Shown piece by piece: positions 37,021 to 49,285 of a DNA stretch of 64,000 bases; position 1 is the first letter of the stretch; every line of letters starts with the position of its first letter. Below the pieces are notes generated by a model. That model was given only the letters and a program-made list of their open reading frames with translations, was not told the DNA's origin and did not search any database. Origin of the DNA: Raphanus sativus (taxonomy: Eukaryota; Streptophyta; Magnoliopsida; Brassicales; Brassicaceae). The position numbers and the translations under genes were made by a program. The stretch covers positions 3,782,001 through 3,846,000 of the forward strand of contig NC_079517.1 of NCBI RefSeq assembly GCF_000801105.2, written 5' to 3'.

Positions 37021-38613
37021 ATGACCGAGACTCGTTGGAATCAATCTAACCATGAACGTATCGACACCTCCGGTAAAGTTTCATCTCATCCAAGACCCCC
37101 TCTAACATAGCCCCTAAAATTATTTATACCGTTGTGTTTTGAATCCATACGTTTAGACCGATCCCTTTATGTTCAAATTGTTCATAGAGGTTAATTATGT
37201 CTTCGTCTTTTAATGTTGGTTTGGAGTCTCTTTTCATTAATTGATCATGAATATCTCCAAACAAGCTGCTTAAAATTTGTTTTTTTTTTGACAAAAAACT
37301 GCTTAAAAATTGTTAGGTGATGATCGTATAATGTTTTTTTTGGTCTGCAGAGATTCAACAACGAAGAGTTGTAATAGAGAACAGTCATGGTGAGAAACTC
37401 GTGGGAGTTTTGCATGATACCGGCTCAACTGAGACTGTTGTCATCTGCCATGGCATTCACTCATCAAAGGTTTTGCGCTTTTTTTCTTTGTAGCATTTGA
37501 TTTTTGTGTTTTTTTTTCCTGATAATACTATTAATCTTGTAGGATCGGATTCCAATGCTGACTATTGCCAATGTCTTTGAAAGCGCAAAGATCAGTTCCT
37601 TCCGGTTTGATTTCGCTGGCAATGGGTTAAAGCACATTCTTTCTTGATTTTTTTATGCAAATTGTAGCTTTCTGTCGGAACGGTGAAGTGTATTTTACTC
37701 ATGTTAATGGGCTTTCTTCAGGGAAAGCCAAGGATCATTTCAGTATGGTAACTATCGCCGTGAAGCTGAAGATCTGCGCTCTGTTCTTCAACACTTGCGT
37801 GGAGAAAACCGTGAAATTTCTGCAATCATCGGACATAGCAAAGGTCTAACACAAAGAAAAAACTTAAAAACTAAGATGGATCTCATGATTTTTTTTGGAT
37901 TAGAAAATAATGAAAATGTTATTATATGAAGACTGAAGCGTTGTTGGCAGGTGGAAGTGTGGTGCTTTTGTACGCAGCAAAGTACAAGGATGTGCAGACT
38001 GTTGTGAATATCTCTGGACGGTTTTTTCTAGAGAGAGGAATGGAATGGCGCCTTGGTAAGGACTACTTTAATAAAATCAAGGAGAATGGGTTCATTGATG
38101 TTAGGAACAGAAAAGGTAAAAAAATCTTTTTAGAACATGGAGTTTGGTATTAGAGACAAGCTCTTTGATCCTTTTTTTCTCCCCATTGCAGGAAAGTTTG
38201 AATATAGAGTTACCGAAGAGAGCCTAATGGACCGTCTCACAACCAATACTCATGAAGCATGTCTCTCAATTCATGAAAACTGCAGGTACACTCTCCTTTG
38301 TCTCTTTTGGTCTCAGTATGATACCTTAAGTTACGATTCTCTTAAATGTTTCAGGGTGTTAACAATTCATGGAACTAACGATAGAATAGTGCATGTAACA
38401 GAAGCATCAGAATTCGCCAAATACATAAAGAATCACAAACTGTGTCTAATTGAAGGAGCTGACCATGAGTTCACATCTCATCAGCATGAGCTGGCTTCTA
38501 CTGTTTTATCCTTCTTCAAATTGGATCTCAAGAAATATGATGATTCAGGTGATGTCAGTACAAGTAAACGAGACCACATGAGATCAGTTGTTGCGATCAA
38601 GGCCCGAATTTAA
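37021..38613 (+). CDS. Alpha/beta-hydrolase superfamily protein, 7 exons
   Basis: Exons 37021-37072, 37351-37469, 37543-37625, 37722-37843, 37951-38115, 38192-38285 and 38355-38613 join to 297 residues, with phase-correct GT-AG junctions. Features in order are an HGIHSSK oxyanion-type motif, FDFAGNGESQGSF, the nucleophile elbow GHSKGGSVVLLYAAKY (Ser in GHSKGG), a lid region after NISGRFF, the acid strand VLTIHGTNDRIVHV (Asp), and the catalytic His in EGADHEFTSH. This is a complete Ser-Asp-His triad of the serine aminopeptidase/lysophospholipase-like S33 group. The natural substrate is unknown. No signal peptide is evident, so a cytosolic location is likely. The start ATG at 37021 gives MTETRWNQSNHER and makes exon 1 splice into GAG in frame. 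Synteny corresponds to At5g11910. Confidence 0.93.
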
Positions 38614-39078
38614 ATAGATTTGTTCAATACTATCTGCCAGGTTTAACGTTTAAGGTTGTCTTGTTTCAAAGGTTCTTACGAGTCGATGGCTTGTTTATAC
38701 ACAAAACTGAATAGAAAGAATGTCAAAGTTGGCTTCTAAAGGATGACGATTTAATAAAGTACGATAAGCCATGAATCAAGAAAGCATTCATCATTTCAAC
38801 TGTTTCGGTAAATCTGTAATGGTGAAAGCTGCAAAAATGGATCAGGATTCAACACATTCGTCATTTCAAAGCACATTTTAAATGTCACAAACAGAGATCT
38901 CTGGAGAAACCAACAGGAATTATCACAACCCGAGCAAGAAAAAGCTATATATATATATGTTATGCTGTAAGTTATTATAGCGTAGCGTTTCCTCCAAAAC
39001 ACATAGGAGGAATCGGAAACTAGCTTTGTCTACGTGAACCTGCCATGCCAAAAAAACAGGACTCAGGAGGTGGGGTCA

Positions 39079-40908
39079 TCAACCAGCTTGAACCTTCTTC
39101 CCATCTTCAATGAAGAAAATGGATCTTTCAGGTACCTGGATATAGCCAATGGCAACAGTCAAGAGTTTGTAAGAAAATTCTGAAACAGTCTTTACAGAAT
39201 TTTATTCATACGGAAAAACAAAACAAAGAAGGATTAAGTTATGTTACGTCGGGCCAAGTGTCTGTAATGAACTCAACGATGTCATAGATAATATCTCCTT
39301 GAACATCAATTTGCTCCTTCTCAGTTGGTCCCTGAAACGCAGAAACATACAAAACCCTAAAGCATACGTGGAATAAAATAGGAAAAGTTGTATAATAGAG
39401 AGTTAGACTTGATACTTTTCACTTGACCACAAAAGGTCTAAACTCTAAAGCAGTTACAAACTCTACTAATACCATAATTGACATTTAGTATTGGAATCCA
39501 TAATCTACATACCTTGACAACTGAAGCTCCAGTGGCAAACTTCTTCCCGAGCTTTTTAGATGCATCACTGAGTTTTATCCCTGATGAAAAAAAAAAATCA
39601 AGCGTCAAGAGATGAGGTTTTGTTCCAGCCAATAATAATTTACTAGGATATCTCAAAAAAAGAAGCAAATAAACAACTCTCACCAAACAGTTCTAGTCCT
39701 TTAACAATGGTGATACACTTGCGCTTGTTGCGCACAACCTTTTCGATAATAACTTCTTGTCTCTCCTACACAGGATCCGTACGCATTAGACAACCAGAAA
39801 AAAAGGGTTTACATAAAAGAGAAAAGAAACCAAAACGATAACAGTCCATTGAAATGCGCTTGGGGGGTCTCCAAAGCATGTCGGTTGTATAAACTTCCAT
39901 GAAAACTTGGTAACATTCTAGAAAGGTAAGAGGAAGGTTACAAATAACTACTCACTTTCTTTTTTAGTTTTCCCCCGGGAAGGCGTTTCCCTTCCTCCTT
40001 CTTGGATGTCCCTCCTCCTATCAATAAATTTGAAAATGTCAGAAGAATAAGAAGAAAAGAGCTGAATCCTTCCCACACATACGCATCAACACAAATCAGT
40101 AACTCCAAAAGAACATTTTTTCATTCATGTTTAACAAATCTCCCCGGCAAAAGAAAAACATCACAGAAGCTTCCAGACACTGAGCAATATATAGTTTGAG
40201 GCTGTATATAGCAATGTACAGTAAACAAATGTGAGGACACACATGCATTGGTCCATGAATAGGATACATACCAGTAGACTGAGATGAAGAGGGTGCACCA
40301 TCAGCGCCACCTGAAGAGATTCCCACGGACTGGAGTTTGTCAGAGACATTATCTGCTGCCTTCTCATTAGCTTCTGAAATACAGCAATTAGTAATAATAA
40401 TCCATATCAAATAAGTCGTTAAATCAGATTAAACTCATTATCATAACCAGTAGAAGGATACAAAAGAGAATCGAACGACAATAATCCAAAAATAAGCCGA
40501 CATAAAATTTTGATCAAGACATGATAGGAATGCCACCAGAGCTGAACGGGCCCATATAATCAAGATTAAGACAAAAGTGTGAATTTCTTAGCTCTTCAAA
40601 GAATCGAGACAATAATAATAATGTAAAAAGGTAAAATCTTTCAAACGGGGTTCAATCAAAAATCGCTAGCCGCAATCTAAAATCAAACTAGCTCAGATAA
40701 GCGGTCGAAGCTTTTGGAATTAGGTTTTGTTAAAATTAAAAAAAAAATGTAGAGGGGTACCTTTGAGGAGATCAGGATAGAGATCGGGTGCGTTTTGAAC
40801 GAGCCAGGGCTTGCATCTCCCGAAATCAGGACCGAACTCGCAGTATTCAGCTGGAAGAGAGCAAACTCCACAGTACAAGACCTTTGCCGGCTCTAGCTTC
40901 TCTGCCAT
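39079..40908 (-). CDS. DENR/density-regulated SUI1-domain translation factor, 7 exons
   Basis: Exons 40908-40761, 40373-40272, 40017-39956, 39765-39684, 39580-39513, 39331-39248 and 39135-39079 join to 200 residues. The N terminus carries the DENR cysteine motif LYCGVCSLPAEYCEFG (C-x2-C and C nearby) followed by CKPWL. A Ser/Gly-rich linker and a Lys-rich patch follow (SKKEEGKRLPGGKLKKK). The C-terminal SUI1/eIF1-like domain has IEKVVRNKRKCITIVKGLE, KKLGKKFATGASVV and the DTWPDV end. DENR works with MCT-1 to recycle 40S subunits and allow re-initiation after upstream ORFs. Length and domain order are those of plant DENR (At5g11900 by synteny). It looks fully functional. Confidence 0.95.
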
Positions 40909-41700
40909 AGGTTAACGATGTTTCTTCCCTTTCCAGAAGCTAAAAACGAGATTCTTTCGAAGTTAGTGATATAGAAAGAGAATCTGATTTCTACGGCGGA
41001 GTAATACCCCACCAAGACAATGTTGTCGGAGAGACAAGTGAAGATGCTTGTGGTTGGGTCTTAAAGATCATTTGGTTGAATGGGTTCAGTTTGGGCCTAG
41101 CCTTTTCTCCGTTTTTCTCTTTCAGTTTCTTTAATAAGGGCCTTTTTCTTCAGAATTAAGGTAAAGTTAGTGGGGAAAAGAAAATTCATGTTTTCATATG
41201 CAGGTTCTATTAAATGAGTTGATGTGATGTGAGGGATCATATGGTTCAACATCTAACATTTAACACATCTTTTTCCATTGTGTTATTCGAAATTGTCTCT
41301 TTCTTTTTGCATATTTAAGGTAACTGTTTACGTGTTGTATATCACCATCTTACTTTCAAAGTTTCAATGCTCACTATTAGTTGTTTTTTTCTCAACTAAT
41401 GCAGTCACTGCCATCTCCAGCTTTTTTGTACTCAATTCCTTATATTACATTTATGCTTTGTTTCACTTCCATAATTTAAATAAGAAAACTCCCAAAATAA
41501 ATTAAAAAACAAACAAACAAAAATCCAAAGAAAATTTTCAGAAGGCGTGAGTGAATTTCTCTACTAACATAACAACAAATCTCTCTGACTCTTCTCTGCA
41601 AATTTTTATCTAAAAAACTGAGAAAGAAATTTTCTCTTGGACCATTCCACAAGTTATATAAATCCACAAAATGACCTAAAATTATCAATCCTACCTTCCT

Positions 41701-42573
41701 TTAAAAACTCCATTTCCAGACCTTCACACTAAGATCAGACTTACACTTAGTCTGTTTCGATGTTGCCACGGTCGGAGTTTTACCTTTAGGTACCGTCCCT
41801 TCGAACCCCCGACACGTCACTCTGATCTCCACTCCTTCACTCTTCACCTTCCCCATTTTCATTTCCACCTTCGTCCGCATCTCTATCTCCAACCCCACGC
41901 GCGTTCCCCTCGTCAGATCCGACTTCAGACGCCGAGCTTCCTCCGGATCCAGCTCACGCGCCGCCGGCGCAGACGTCGCGATCACGCCGCGAAACGTCGT
42001 CTTGTTCTTGTTACCGCTAAAGAAGGCCGGGACGGTGCCGTTCGCGAGCGTCTCCCCTGATTTGGATGACTTGACGAAGACGGCGAAGGGATGGTAGGAG
42101 AAGGTTAGGTGCTGGTTTGGATTCTCCGAGAGGAGAGTGAAGTTGAAAGAGGAAGAGAGGTGAGAGACGGAAGTATCCGACGCGGTGGTGAGGTTCACGC
42201 GGCTGATACGAAGCGACGGGACGGAGAACGACGGAGGACGAGGGCGGTAGATCACGTACACGGCGGTGGCGGCTATCGCGGCCATGAGAGCGAGGAGGAG
42301 GAAGATCAGGATCGACCAGAAGCAGCAGCAGCAGCAGACTCGACGGCAGCTCGGTCGAGATTGGTGGTGGTGATGGCGACTGTAAGGCTGTGGACGGTAA
42401 ACCGGACGGTTAGCTGGAATGTAGACTTGCGGTTTCTGGTTAGACATGCCGTTGGATGTTCCGTTACCGTTACCGTTAACGGTAGTTGGAGGAGGAGGTG
42501 CTAAGGCAGCACCGGATGGAGCTCCGTTAGTTGCGGTTGGTGGCTTGGAAGCTGGGAAGAGTCGGTCGGTCAT
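41701..42573 (-). CDS. LEA_2/NHL-type membrane protein (EMB3135-like)
   Basis: Intronless, 290 residues. A Pro/Asn/Gly-rich cytosolic N terminus of about 80 residues (with repeated GNGNGT-like runs and a His cluster) leads to CRRVCCCCCFWS, a cysteine cluster likely to be S-acylated, then one membrane span (ILIFLLLALMAAIAATAVYV, about 87-106) and the motif YRPRPPSFSVPSLRISRVNL that marks NHL/LEA_2 proteins. The extracytosolic domain has N-glycosylation sequons (NLT, NFT, NGT, NKT) and a C-terminal basic stretch. NDR1/HIN1-like proteins sit in the plasma membrane and act in defence or development. The A. thaliana locus by synteny (At5g11890) is listed as embryo-defective EMB3135. Molecular role not proven. 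Confidence 0.88.
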   Translation of the reverse strand: MTDRLFPASKPPTATNGAPSGAALAPPPPTTVNGNGNGTSNGMSNQKPQVYIPANRPVYRPQPYSRHHHHQSRPSCRRVCCCCCFWSILIFLLLALMAAIAATAVYVIYRPRPPSFSVPSLRISRVNLTTASDTSVSHLSSSFNFTLLSENPNQHLTFSYHPFAVFVKSSKSGETLANGTVPAFFSGNKNKTTFRGVIATSAPAARELDPEEARRLKSDLTRGTRVGLEIEMRTKVEMKMGKVKSEGVEIRVTCRGFEGTVPKGKTPTVATSKQTKCKSDLSVKVWKWSF

Positions 42574-42889
42574 TTTCTTCGATTCTGTCTCCTCTGTTCA
42601 GATCTGAGCACAAAAAACAGATATTAAGAAGATAGAGAGAGCGTGATGGAGGAGATAGATAGAGAGAGACAACACTGAGTTTTTATTTTGTGGAATCTTT
42701 AATATCTTTAAATTTGTATCATTAATTATATAATTATTTTGTTTTTTTTAGTTGTTTTTGGTTTTCAGTTGTGACTTGTGAATGGTCATGACTTCCATGC
42801 CAAGTCTGTGGAATTTTCATTGGGTGGTAAAAATAATTAACGAATTAATTCCCAACCTTTTCTCACGCTTATTTAAATACTAGGTGGCC
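42574..42889. other. 5' untranslated/promoter region of the LEA_2 gene
   Basis: Contains a GA-rich leader (about 42630-42670). No other feature. Confidence 0.35.
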
Positions 42890-42925
42890 GGTCCGCACCC
42901 TGTGCGGGCATTGTACAGATTCAAA
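42890..42925 (-). repeat. Helitron-like 3' terminus
   Basis: On the minus strand a hairpin CCGCACAGGGTGCGG is followed by ACCGGCCACCTAG and then T, as at Helitron 3' ends. I could not find the matching 5' TC end to the right, so only the terminus is annotated. Confidence 0.5.
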
Positions 42926-43128
42926 TTATATGGGTATAGCTGGGTCTACAGATCGACCCACCCTGTCCGTCCCGCCAACCCGCGGGTCACCTAATTTTTT
43001 GACTCATAATTTCGATCCGCATGACCCGCAATGAAAGATTCAAAATACCTGCACCCGCCCCGCCCAAATTTACAGGTAATTCGCGGGACCCGCAGGTTAA
43101 ATATTACAGAATATCTTGTATCTATTTA

Positions 43129-43177
43129 AGAGAGAGAGAGAGAGATTTAGTGTTTAACCGACCCGCGGGTTAAACAC

Positions 43178-43198
<21 letters not shown>
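43129..43198. repeat. Perfect 31-bp inverted repeat with 8-nt loop
   Basis: Arms 43129-43159 and 43168-43198 are exact complements: a GA run, then GATTTAGTGTTTAACC. The loop is GACCCGCG. A transcript would form a very stable hairpin. Confidence 0.95.
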
Positions 43199-43212
<14 letters not shown>

Positions 43213-43337
43213 GTAAACCTTTTTTTTGAAAAATATAAAAATGTAGACATTCTTTTAATTCACCGATTATTTTTTTAACTACCACAATTTTGATTTATAT
43301 AGGAATGTTTCCTAGTTTAATATTTTATCATGAATTT

Positions 43338-43665
43338 TTCTTGGGTGAATTACCAACTAATCATAGTTTGCCAAATAATGTACAACATTTTTTAAAGATA
43401 ATAAATAAAATAATAATAATTTGTGTTAAGTTTTTAAAATAAATGAAAATATTATTAGCTGCCAAAAGATTATTTTTTTAACAATTTTAAAACCGTCACA
43501 AAAGAGTAAATCATAAACACTAAACATTATACCCTAAACCCTTGGACAAATCTTAAACCCTTGGATAAAAATCCAAACACTAAACTCTAAAATCTTGGAT
43601 ATATCGTAAACCCTTGGATAAATCATAAATACTAAACTGTAAACCCTTGGGTATACCCAAAACAC

Positions 43666-43759
<94 letters not shown>

Positions 43760-43889
43760 TGTGTTACTTTCCTATTTGTAATTTGTTACTTTTTTATTAA
43801 TAACTTACCTTATTTTCATTGTGTATTATTTACGCAACTTGGTATCATATTTATTACTTTGTTTAAATAATTTACCTTTAGTTGATTTG
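43338..43889 (+). repeat. Dispersed repeat, copy 1 (direct)
   Basis: It begins TTCTTGGGTGAATTACCAAC, continues with CCCTAAACCCTTGGACAAA-like units at about 43531-43650, and after a CT tract ends around TTGGTATCATATTTATTACT. The same order is found at 44706-45265, with high identity outside the microsatellite. Confidence 0.85.
43671..43754. repeat. (CT)n microsatellite, 84 bp
   Basis: An almost pure CT run with one TTC interruption near 43719. It is expanded compared with the short CTCTCTCCCCC at the same place in copy 2 (about 45047-45061). Confidence 0.95.
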
Positions 43890-43897
43890 GTTTTAAT

Positions 43898-44532
43898 CAA
43901 TGTTTTGAAAATCGGACCGGACACTGACTCGGTGAAGCTACTGGTTGACTGGTTAGACCGGTTCAACCGGTCGAACCGGGTTTTTTATTTATACAAAAAT
44001 GTATATAATTATATATTTATGCTATATAAACTTTACTTCTACATATAATACTTTCTCTATTCTTTTTTTATTAACTCAAAATAAACAACAAACATAAATC
44101 TAATTACTATGTAAACTAAAAATTAAAAAAAGAACAAATGATTTACAGCTAAAACAATCATATTTATTTATTTTTACAACTAACATTTCAAAATTTAAGA
44201 ATATGGTAAAATAAAAATAGTATATGAGAGTCAAAAATATATATTTTCATATTTTTTCTTAGAAAAATACAAAATCAATTAAATAGTAATAGTTGAACAC
44301 TAACTATAAAATATTAAATTTTAGCTAGTAATAATTAAAAACACTTAATTATATGTTAATTTTTACGAACCGGGTTTTAAAATTAAACCGGATCACCGGT
44401 TTTACCGGGTTTCAACCGGTTTTACTGGTTTTTATCAAATCCGGGTTTTAAACCGAACCGGACTCGGCTTCTTCAGCGAGTCATGGTCGGACCGGTTCGA
44501 CCGGCCGGTCTGATCCGGTTTTCGAAACACTG
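43898..44532. mobile_element. hAT-type MITE (635 bp) with 8-bp TSD
   Basis: The ends CAATGTTTTGAAAATCGG and (complement) CAGTGTTTCGAAAACCGG are inverted repeats, and the octamer GTTTTAAT flanks it exactly (43890-43897, 44533-44540). Both subterminal regions are filled with ACCGGTT/AACCGGT motifs. No coding. It inserted at the end of the copy 1 repeat. Confidence 0.88.
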
Positions 44533-44705
44533 GTTTTAATAACTTACCTTATATTAAGTACGGATTGCTTTGGCAAGTTGATATCATTCATACGGCAGAT
44601 CAATTTATGATAATATAATAGGTATCTTAATATTCTAAGATCACTTTTTCTAGAAATCAAACAGATAAATGTTGTAATAACATGTCAAACAGATGAATGT
44701 TGTAA

Positions 44706-45265
44706 TTCTTGGGTGAATTACCAACTAATCATAGTTTGCCAATTAATGTACATCTTCTTTTAAATATAATAAATAAAATAATAATAATTTGTGTTAAGTT
44801 TTTAAAATAAATGAAAAATATTAGTAGCTGCGAAAAGAAGATTTTTTTTTAACAATTTTAAAATCGTCACAAAAAAGTAAATAATAAACAATAAACACTA
44901 TACCCTAAACCCTTGGACAAAGCTTAAACCCTTGGGAAAAAAACCAAAAAACACTAAACCCTAAATTCTTGGATATACCCTAAACCCTTGGATAAATCAT
45001 AAATACTAAACTGTAAATCCTTGGGTATACCCAAAACACTAAATCTCCCTCTCTCTCCCCCTTATCGTAAACCTTTTTTTTGAAAAATACAAAAATGTAA
45101 ACATTCTTTTAACAGTAATTTGAATCCCAAGAATATTTACTTCACGATTTTAAATGTAATTTACCATGTTTGTAAATTGTTAATTTTTTATTAATAACTT
45201 ACCTTATTTTCAATGTGGATTACTTGCGCAACTTGGTATCATATTTATTACTGTGTTTAAATATG
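44706..45265 (+). repeat. Dispersed repeat, copy 2 (direct)
   Basis: Second copy of the unit at 43338-43889, about 1.37 kb downstream in the same orientation, again with CCCTAAACCCTTGGACAAA-like telomere-type blocks at about 44901-45030. The same CCCTTGGATAAA motif is found at the centre of the Mutator-type foldback at 5516-6241. Confidence 0.85.
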
Positions 45266-47799
45266 ATTGCACGACAAGTTAGTATCAAATAATATATTCA
45301 TACAATTTATTACATTTTTTATTGCTATATAGATGTTTTGAATTTAATGCATTAACATAGATCATTCTTATTTATTACCAATCAATCTTGTGAATTAAAT
45401 ATGACGAATATATGTTACGTGATGTTGTAATCATCATTAATTGGGATCCGCACAAGGCGCGGGTTGAAATTGTTAAAAAGATTTCTAAATTGTTATAGAT
45501 TTTTCATAAATTTTTATCTAACATTATATAGAAATTCGGCATAGACATTTTATATGACCCAAACATCTGAAGTGGGACCAACTTAAAATCGAACCAAAAA
45601 TTTATAAATACTTAATTAGATATATGATTGCTCTACCCAGATGACAAAAAAAACGATCTACCAAAAAAAATGGTATGAATAGACCAGGACCCAAACATAA
45701 CCGACTCGAATAGATTCCCACCCATAAGAATCGATTCATACTCGATCTTAAAACATGAAATATCTAGAATTATTTTTTTATATATTTAGTTTATATTTTA
45801 ATGATATTTATAGTAAATTGAAAATTTAAATGTAAAAGTTAGAGTTTAAAAGGTTTAGTTTTAACTATTAAAAGTTTATTTTTGTTACTTTGCAGATTTT
45901 TTTGGATCCTTAATACCCAAACCCGACATGAACCTACTATAGATCCGAAATCACATATATTTTACATATATCTTAATTATAGATCCGAACCTACCCAAAT
46001 TCGAGAAAAAACAATTCAAAATCGAACCAAAAAAAAATTCGTAAGTACTTGATTGGATCCAAATACCTAAGACACAAAAGACTAAGACCCAAGAAAATCA
46101 ATCAAAAAAATGAATCTTAAGACCCGAACGTGTAGACATAATATAAGTTATACCATATGTCATGTTTAATTAAAGCCTACATTAAGCTTAGAAATACTCG
46201 TAGTATAAAGCAATTCTTTTGAATTAAACTATTTAGAACTATAAAAAGACATGGACCCCAAAATTTGGTAACAGCAGTAACTATAACCTTAGAAAATTAA
46301 GTTTTTAAAAGATGGAATCAGTATATGTTTAGTCTTTTCAAATTTGATCCTGCCTTGGTATCGGTAGGATCAGATCCTATCAGAGTTACATTTATAATTT
46401 TGGCAACAACTACTGCCTTACAGATATGGAGGGAAAAAAAAGAGAACTCAAATTATCCCAACAGCTACTGCATGTATGTATTTTTATTTACAAATTACAT
46501 CCAACAAAAGTTCCAGTAAGTTAAAGATCAGTTTAATCCTTCCACCCATGTATATAATAATAATAGATTCTACTCCCTCTTGACCAAAAAAAAAAGATTC
46601 TACTCCTTCTTGCCGCTGTGTGTAGTTTACCCAAAAGAAAATTTCCTCAATGCATCCATCAACTAATGAAGATTATTTCCAGCCAACGCAGTTGCTTCCA
46701 AACCTGAAATTGGAAATCAAACTTCTTGCACTTTATAAGCAGGTTAGTATCGGAACTTTGAAGAACCTGTGTAAATGTTTGTACTTGTAGCAGTTTAGAT
46801 CGTTTTGTTGAAACTTAAGCATAGAGTAAGATAATATATAACATATGAGTTGAAAATAAAATAAAAATACGGAAAATTATAAAATATTAAAGAAACAAAA
46901 TAGTTACTTATAAAGTCATCCTGCTGTTCCTTCTTCACGGTACCATGGATCATTATCTCCCTAAAATATAAAGTAAAAACATTGTAAGAAAACATATATA
47001 AGCGACTTTGATATATTAATAGGAAGACTAAACATGCATAGACTGAAAATACAGTCTTACTTTTGATCAACTATATATCACCATTTAAATTGTCCTCCTA
47101 TAACACCAAAGTACTGCTTCCACAGACGTCTGTATATAAACAAAATGTTATCTCATGTTGTTATTTTACGTGCATATACACGCAACTAAGCTAATCGTCA
47201 CATATTTTAGAATCACTTTCACTCTAAATTTTTAATATTGACTTGTATGGCTTCAACTCGTTAAAAAAATCTAAAACCAGCCATTTCAATCCTTAGAAAG
47301 GGGATAATAAAATAAGAGTTAAAGCGAATACATGAGAGATGTTATGGATTTGAAGCATTCCCGTCTCCGTATTTATAGTAAAACGAATGAATGCGATATT
47401 AATGCAATAGGTCAATATATTTAATTGTATACAAACTAATTGACAATCCATATTGAATAAGTTGATTATATTAGGAAAGTTTTGGACACTAATAAATGGC
47501 TTATTGACTACATTAGGACAATGTTCGAATTACATATCAACGATTGCCTTTATTACTGCCAATCAAAATATACCGTAATTACAATATAAGATATTTGCAT
47601 ATCAAGGATTGCCTTGTACGATGCAATTTCATATAACTTCCCGTAAATTCTGGTGATAAATCAATGCATTGACAACCTAATTGGAGTTAAAAAAAGTTTT
47701 GATCGGACATTTACTCTGAAAAAAAGCAATCATACGATGCAAAACTGTCCCTTCTTTTTTGTTTAATGGTGAAAAGAAAGAGTAAGACTAACGTTTTAA
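45266..47799. other. Intergenic region without an assignable gene
   Basis: AT-rich. Short stretches at about 46585-46780, 46900-46980 and 47090-47135 look like they could be exon-like debris of the kinase relic to the right, but none gives a convincing match. The region 45560-46130 has AACCCGAAC/GACCCAAA motifs reminiscent of the hAT-type subterminal sequences. Confidence 0.35.
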
Positions 47800-48110
47800 A
47801 TTCATGAGGGTAAAGCAATTTGATGGAGCTTTGAACAGTGGCCGCTCTTTGCTGGCATAAGCTTCTGAAGCTTCACTGTCTTCCTTTTCAACAAATGGTA
47901 TTCGTCCTTCTATCATCTAAAAAAGTTCCAACATTCAAAAGGAATCAATAACATGAACAAAGAAACAGCAAAAACCATAAGGAAAAAAAAAGGTTTTAAC
48001 TTACCTCTTGAACGATCAAAGCAAAGGAGAAAACATCAGCTTTTGTGTCATATTCTTCGCTGCATCGTGGTGAAATCGTTAGAATAGGACATCTGCATAT
48101 AAACCAAAAG
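47800..48110 (-). pseudogene. Fragment of an ILK-type protein kinase C-lobe
   Basis: On the minus strand one segment (about 48070-48000) reads EEYDTKADVFSFALIVQE, the kinase subdomain IX region with the conserved Asp and the plant Raf/ILK-like pattern. The next segment (about 47930-47800) continues MIEGRIPFVEKEDSEASEAY and KERPLFKAPSN. This order and wording match the integrin-linked-kinase-like family of plant Raf-related kinases. Catalytic loop, DFG and the N-lobe are absent, so it is only a remnant. The A. thaliana neighbourhood has no kinase here, so it probably arrived by duplication or transposition. Confidence 0.7.
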
Positions 48111-48479
48111 AAAAGTCAGCTACGATGAAATATGTATATATAAAAATAGAAGAATGGTTGTGTTGCTTCATCGCCACTTTGTACTCTATATATAGTCCTT
48201 TGATGGTGAAGAGTATTAACGACGCAAATAATATTACTTGCGAGACTTGCGCAAGTAATTGGTTATAATAAGGTATGTAAATTAAATGACGTTTGATTAA
48301 AGGAAACATAATAAATTTGTAAAATTAAAAACGAATATGCATATTATATGATGCGAGACTTGTGCAAGTAATAATATAAATAAGGTATGTTGATAATAAT
48401 TAGTTTCCTAATTAGATTTAAAACGTATTTCCCATTAAGACATTTAATGATTAGTCGACATTTATTAAAATTGTTCTGC

Positions 48480-48700
48480 GAGCTATGATTAATGGTCGAC
48501 ATTTATTACGATTCTTGCGCAAGAAATTATTAGTGCGATTAACAATTAATGTGACTTTCCAATTTAAAACTCGAGTAGAAAAATAAATCAAAAAGAAAAA
48601 ATAGAAAAATTCGACCAATAGAATCGCGAGAATTTTCGTGAAAAGAGCTGTGTGAGCGCCACGTGTCCAATGTACTTCTCTTTTAATATATAGGAGGATT
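48480..48700 (-). repeat. Helitron-like 5' end region, member 1
   Basis: The minus strand begins TCCTCCTATATATTAAAAGA, then GAAGTACATTGG and CACGTGGCGC. It is related to the segment at 49120-49285. The left (3') end is not recognised. A tandem echo of GTCGACATTTATTA occurs at about 48455-48510. Confidence 0.45.
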
Positions 48701-49119
48701 AACATGATTTCATTTTTAACCATGATTTCATCTCATTATGACTTACACTGAATTTCATGTCCGGAATTATAATAATTATTATGTTTCATTTTTTACACAT
48801 ATTATGATTTCATTAGATTTCAATAACAATTTTTTTATTATAATAATTATGATCTCGTTATCGGTAAATAAAAACATATTATGGTTTCTTCTAATTTTTT
48901 TTCTCATAAATTATAGTTTCTGAGACATTTTAAATTATTTTAAATTACTAATACTCTAATATGATTTTTTAAAAATTACCATTACTCTAAACATATTATG
49001 TTTTTTTTAAATTACCAATATTCTAATATATTTGCATTGTCACTTAAATATGTCATTATTAAGTTACCATAATAGTACCTTTGAAATATATATCGATAAC
49101 TATATTAATTACATGGTAT

Positions 49120-49285
49120 GTGTTTTTGGAAAGGTTTGGCCGATGGAAAAAAATAATTCAAAAAGAAATTAAAAAAAATCGACCAATAAGATTATAAGAA
49201 TTAATCCGAGAGTGTCTTGTATGATCGCCACGTAAGCAGAAATCACTAAAGTGACTTCTCTTTTAATGTATAGGGAGATTGAAAG
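49120..49285 (-). repeat. Helitron-like 5' end region, member 2
   Basis: The minus strand begins TCTCCCTATACATTAAAAGA, then GAAGTCAC and TTACGTGGCG. It shares the AATCGACCAATA-type and CGCCACGT motifs with 48480-48700. Family-level similarity only. Confidence 0.45.

Noticed and set aside
37655..37849. 64-codon frame starting in hydrolase intron 3
   Set aside because: The correct reading of exon 4 is another frame (ESQGSFQYGNYRREAEDL) that joins the neighbouring exons.
42109..42504. Plus-strand 131-codon frame rich in Arg and Asp
   Set aside because: Antisense to the LEA_2 gene. The low-complexity composition results from its GC-rich codons.
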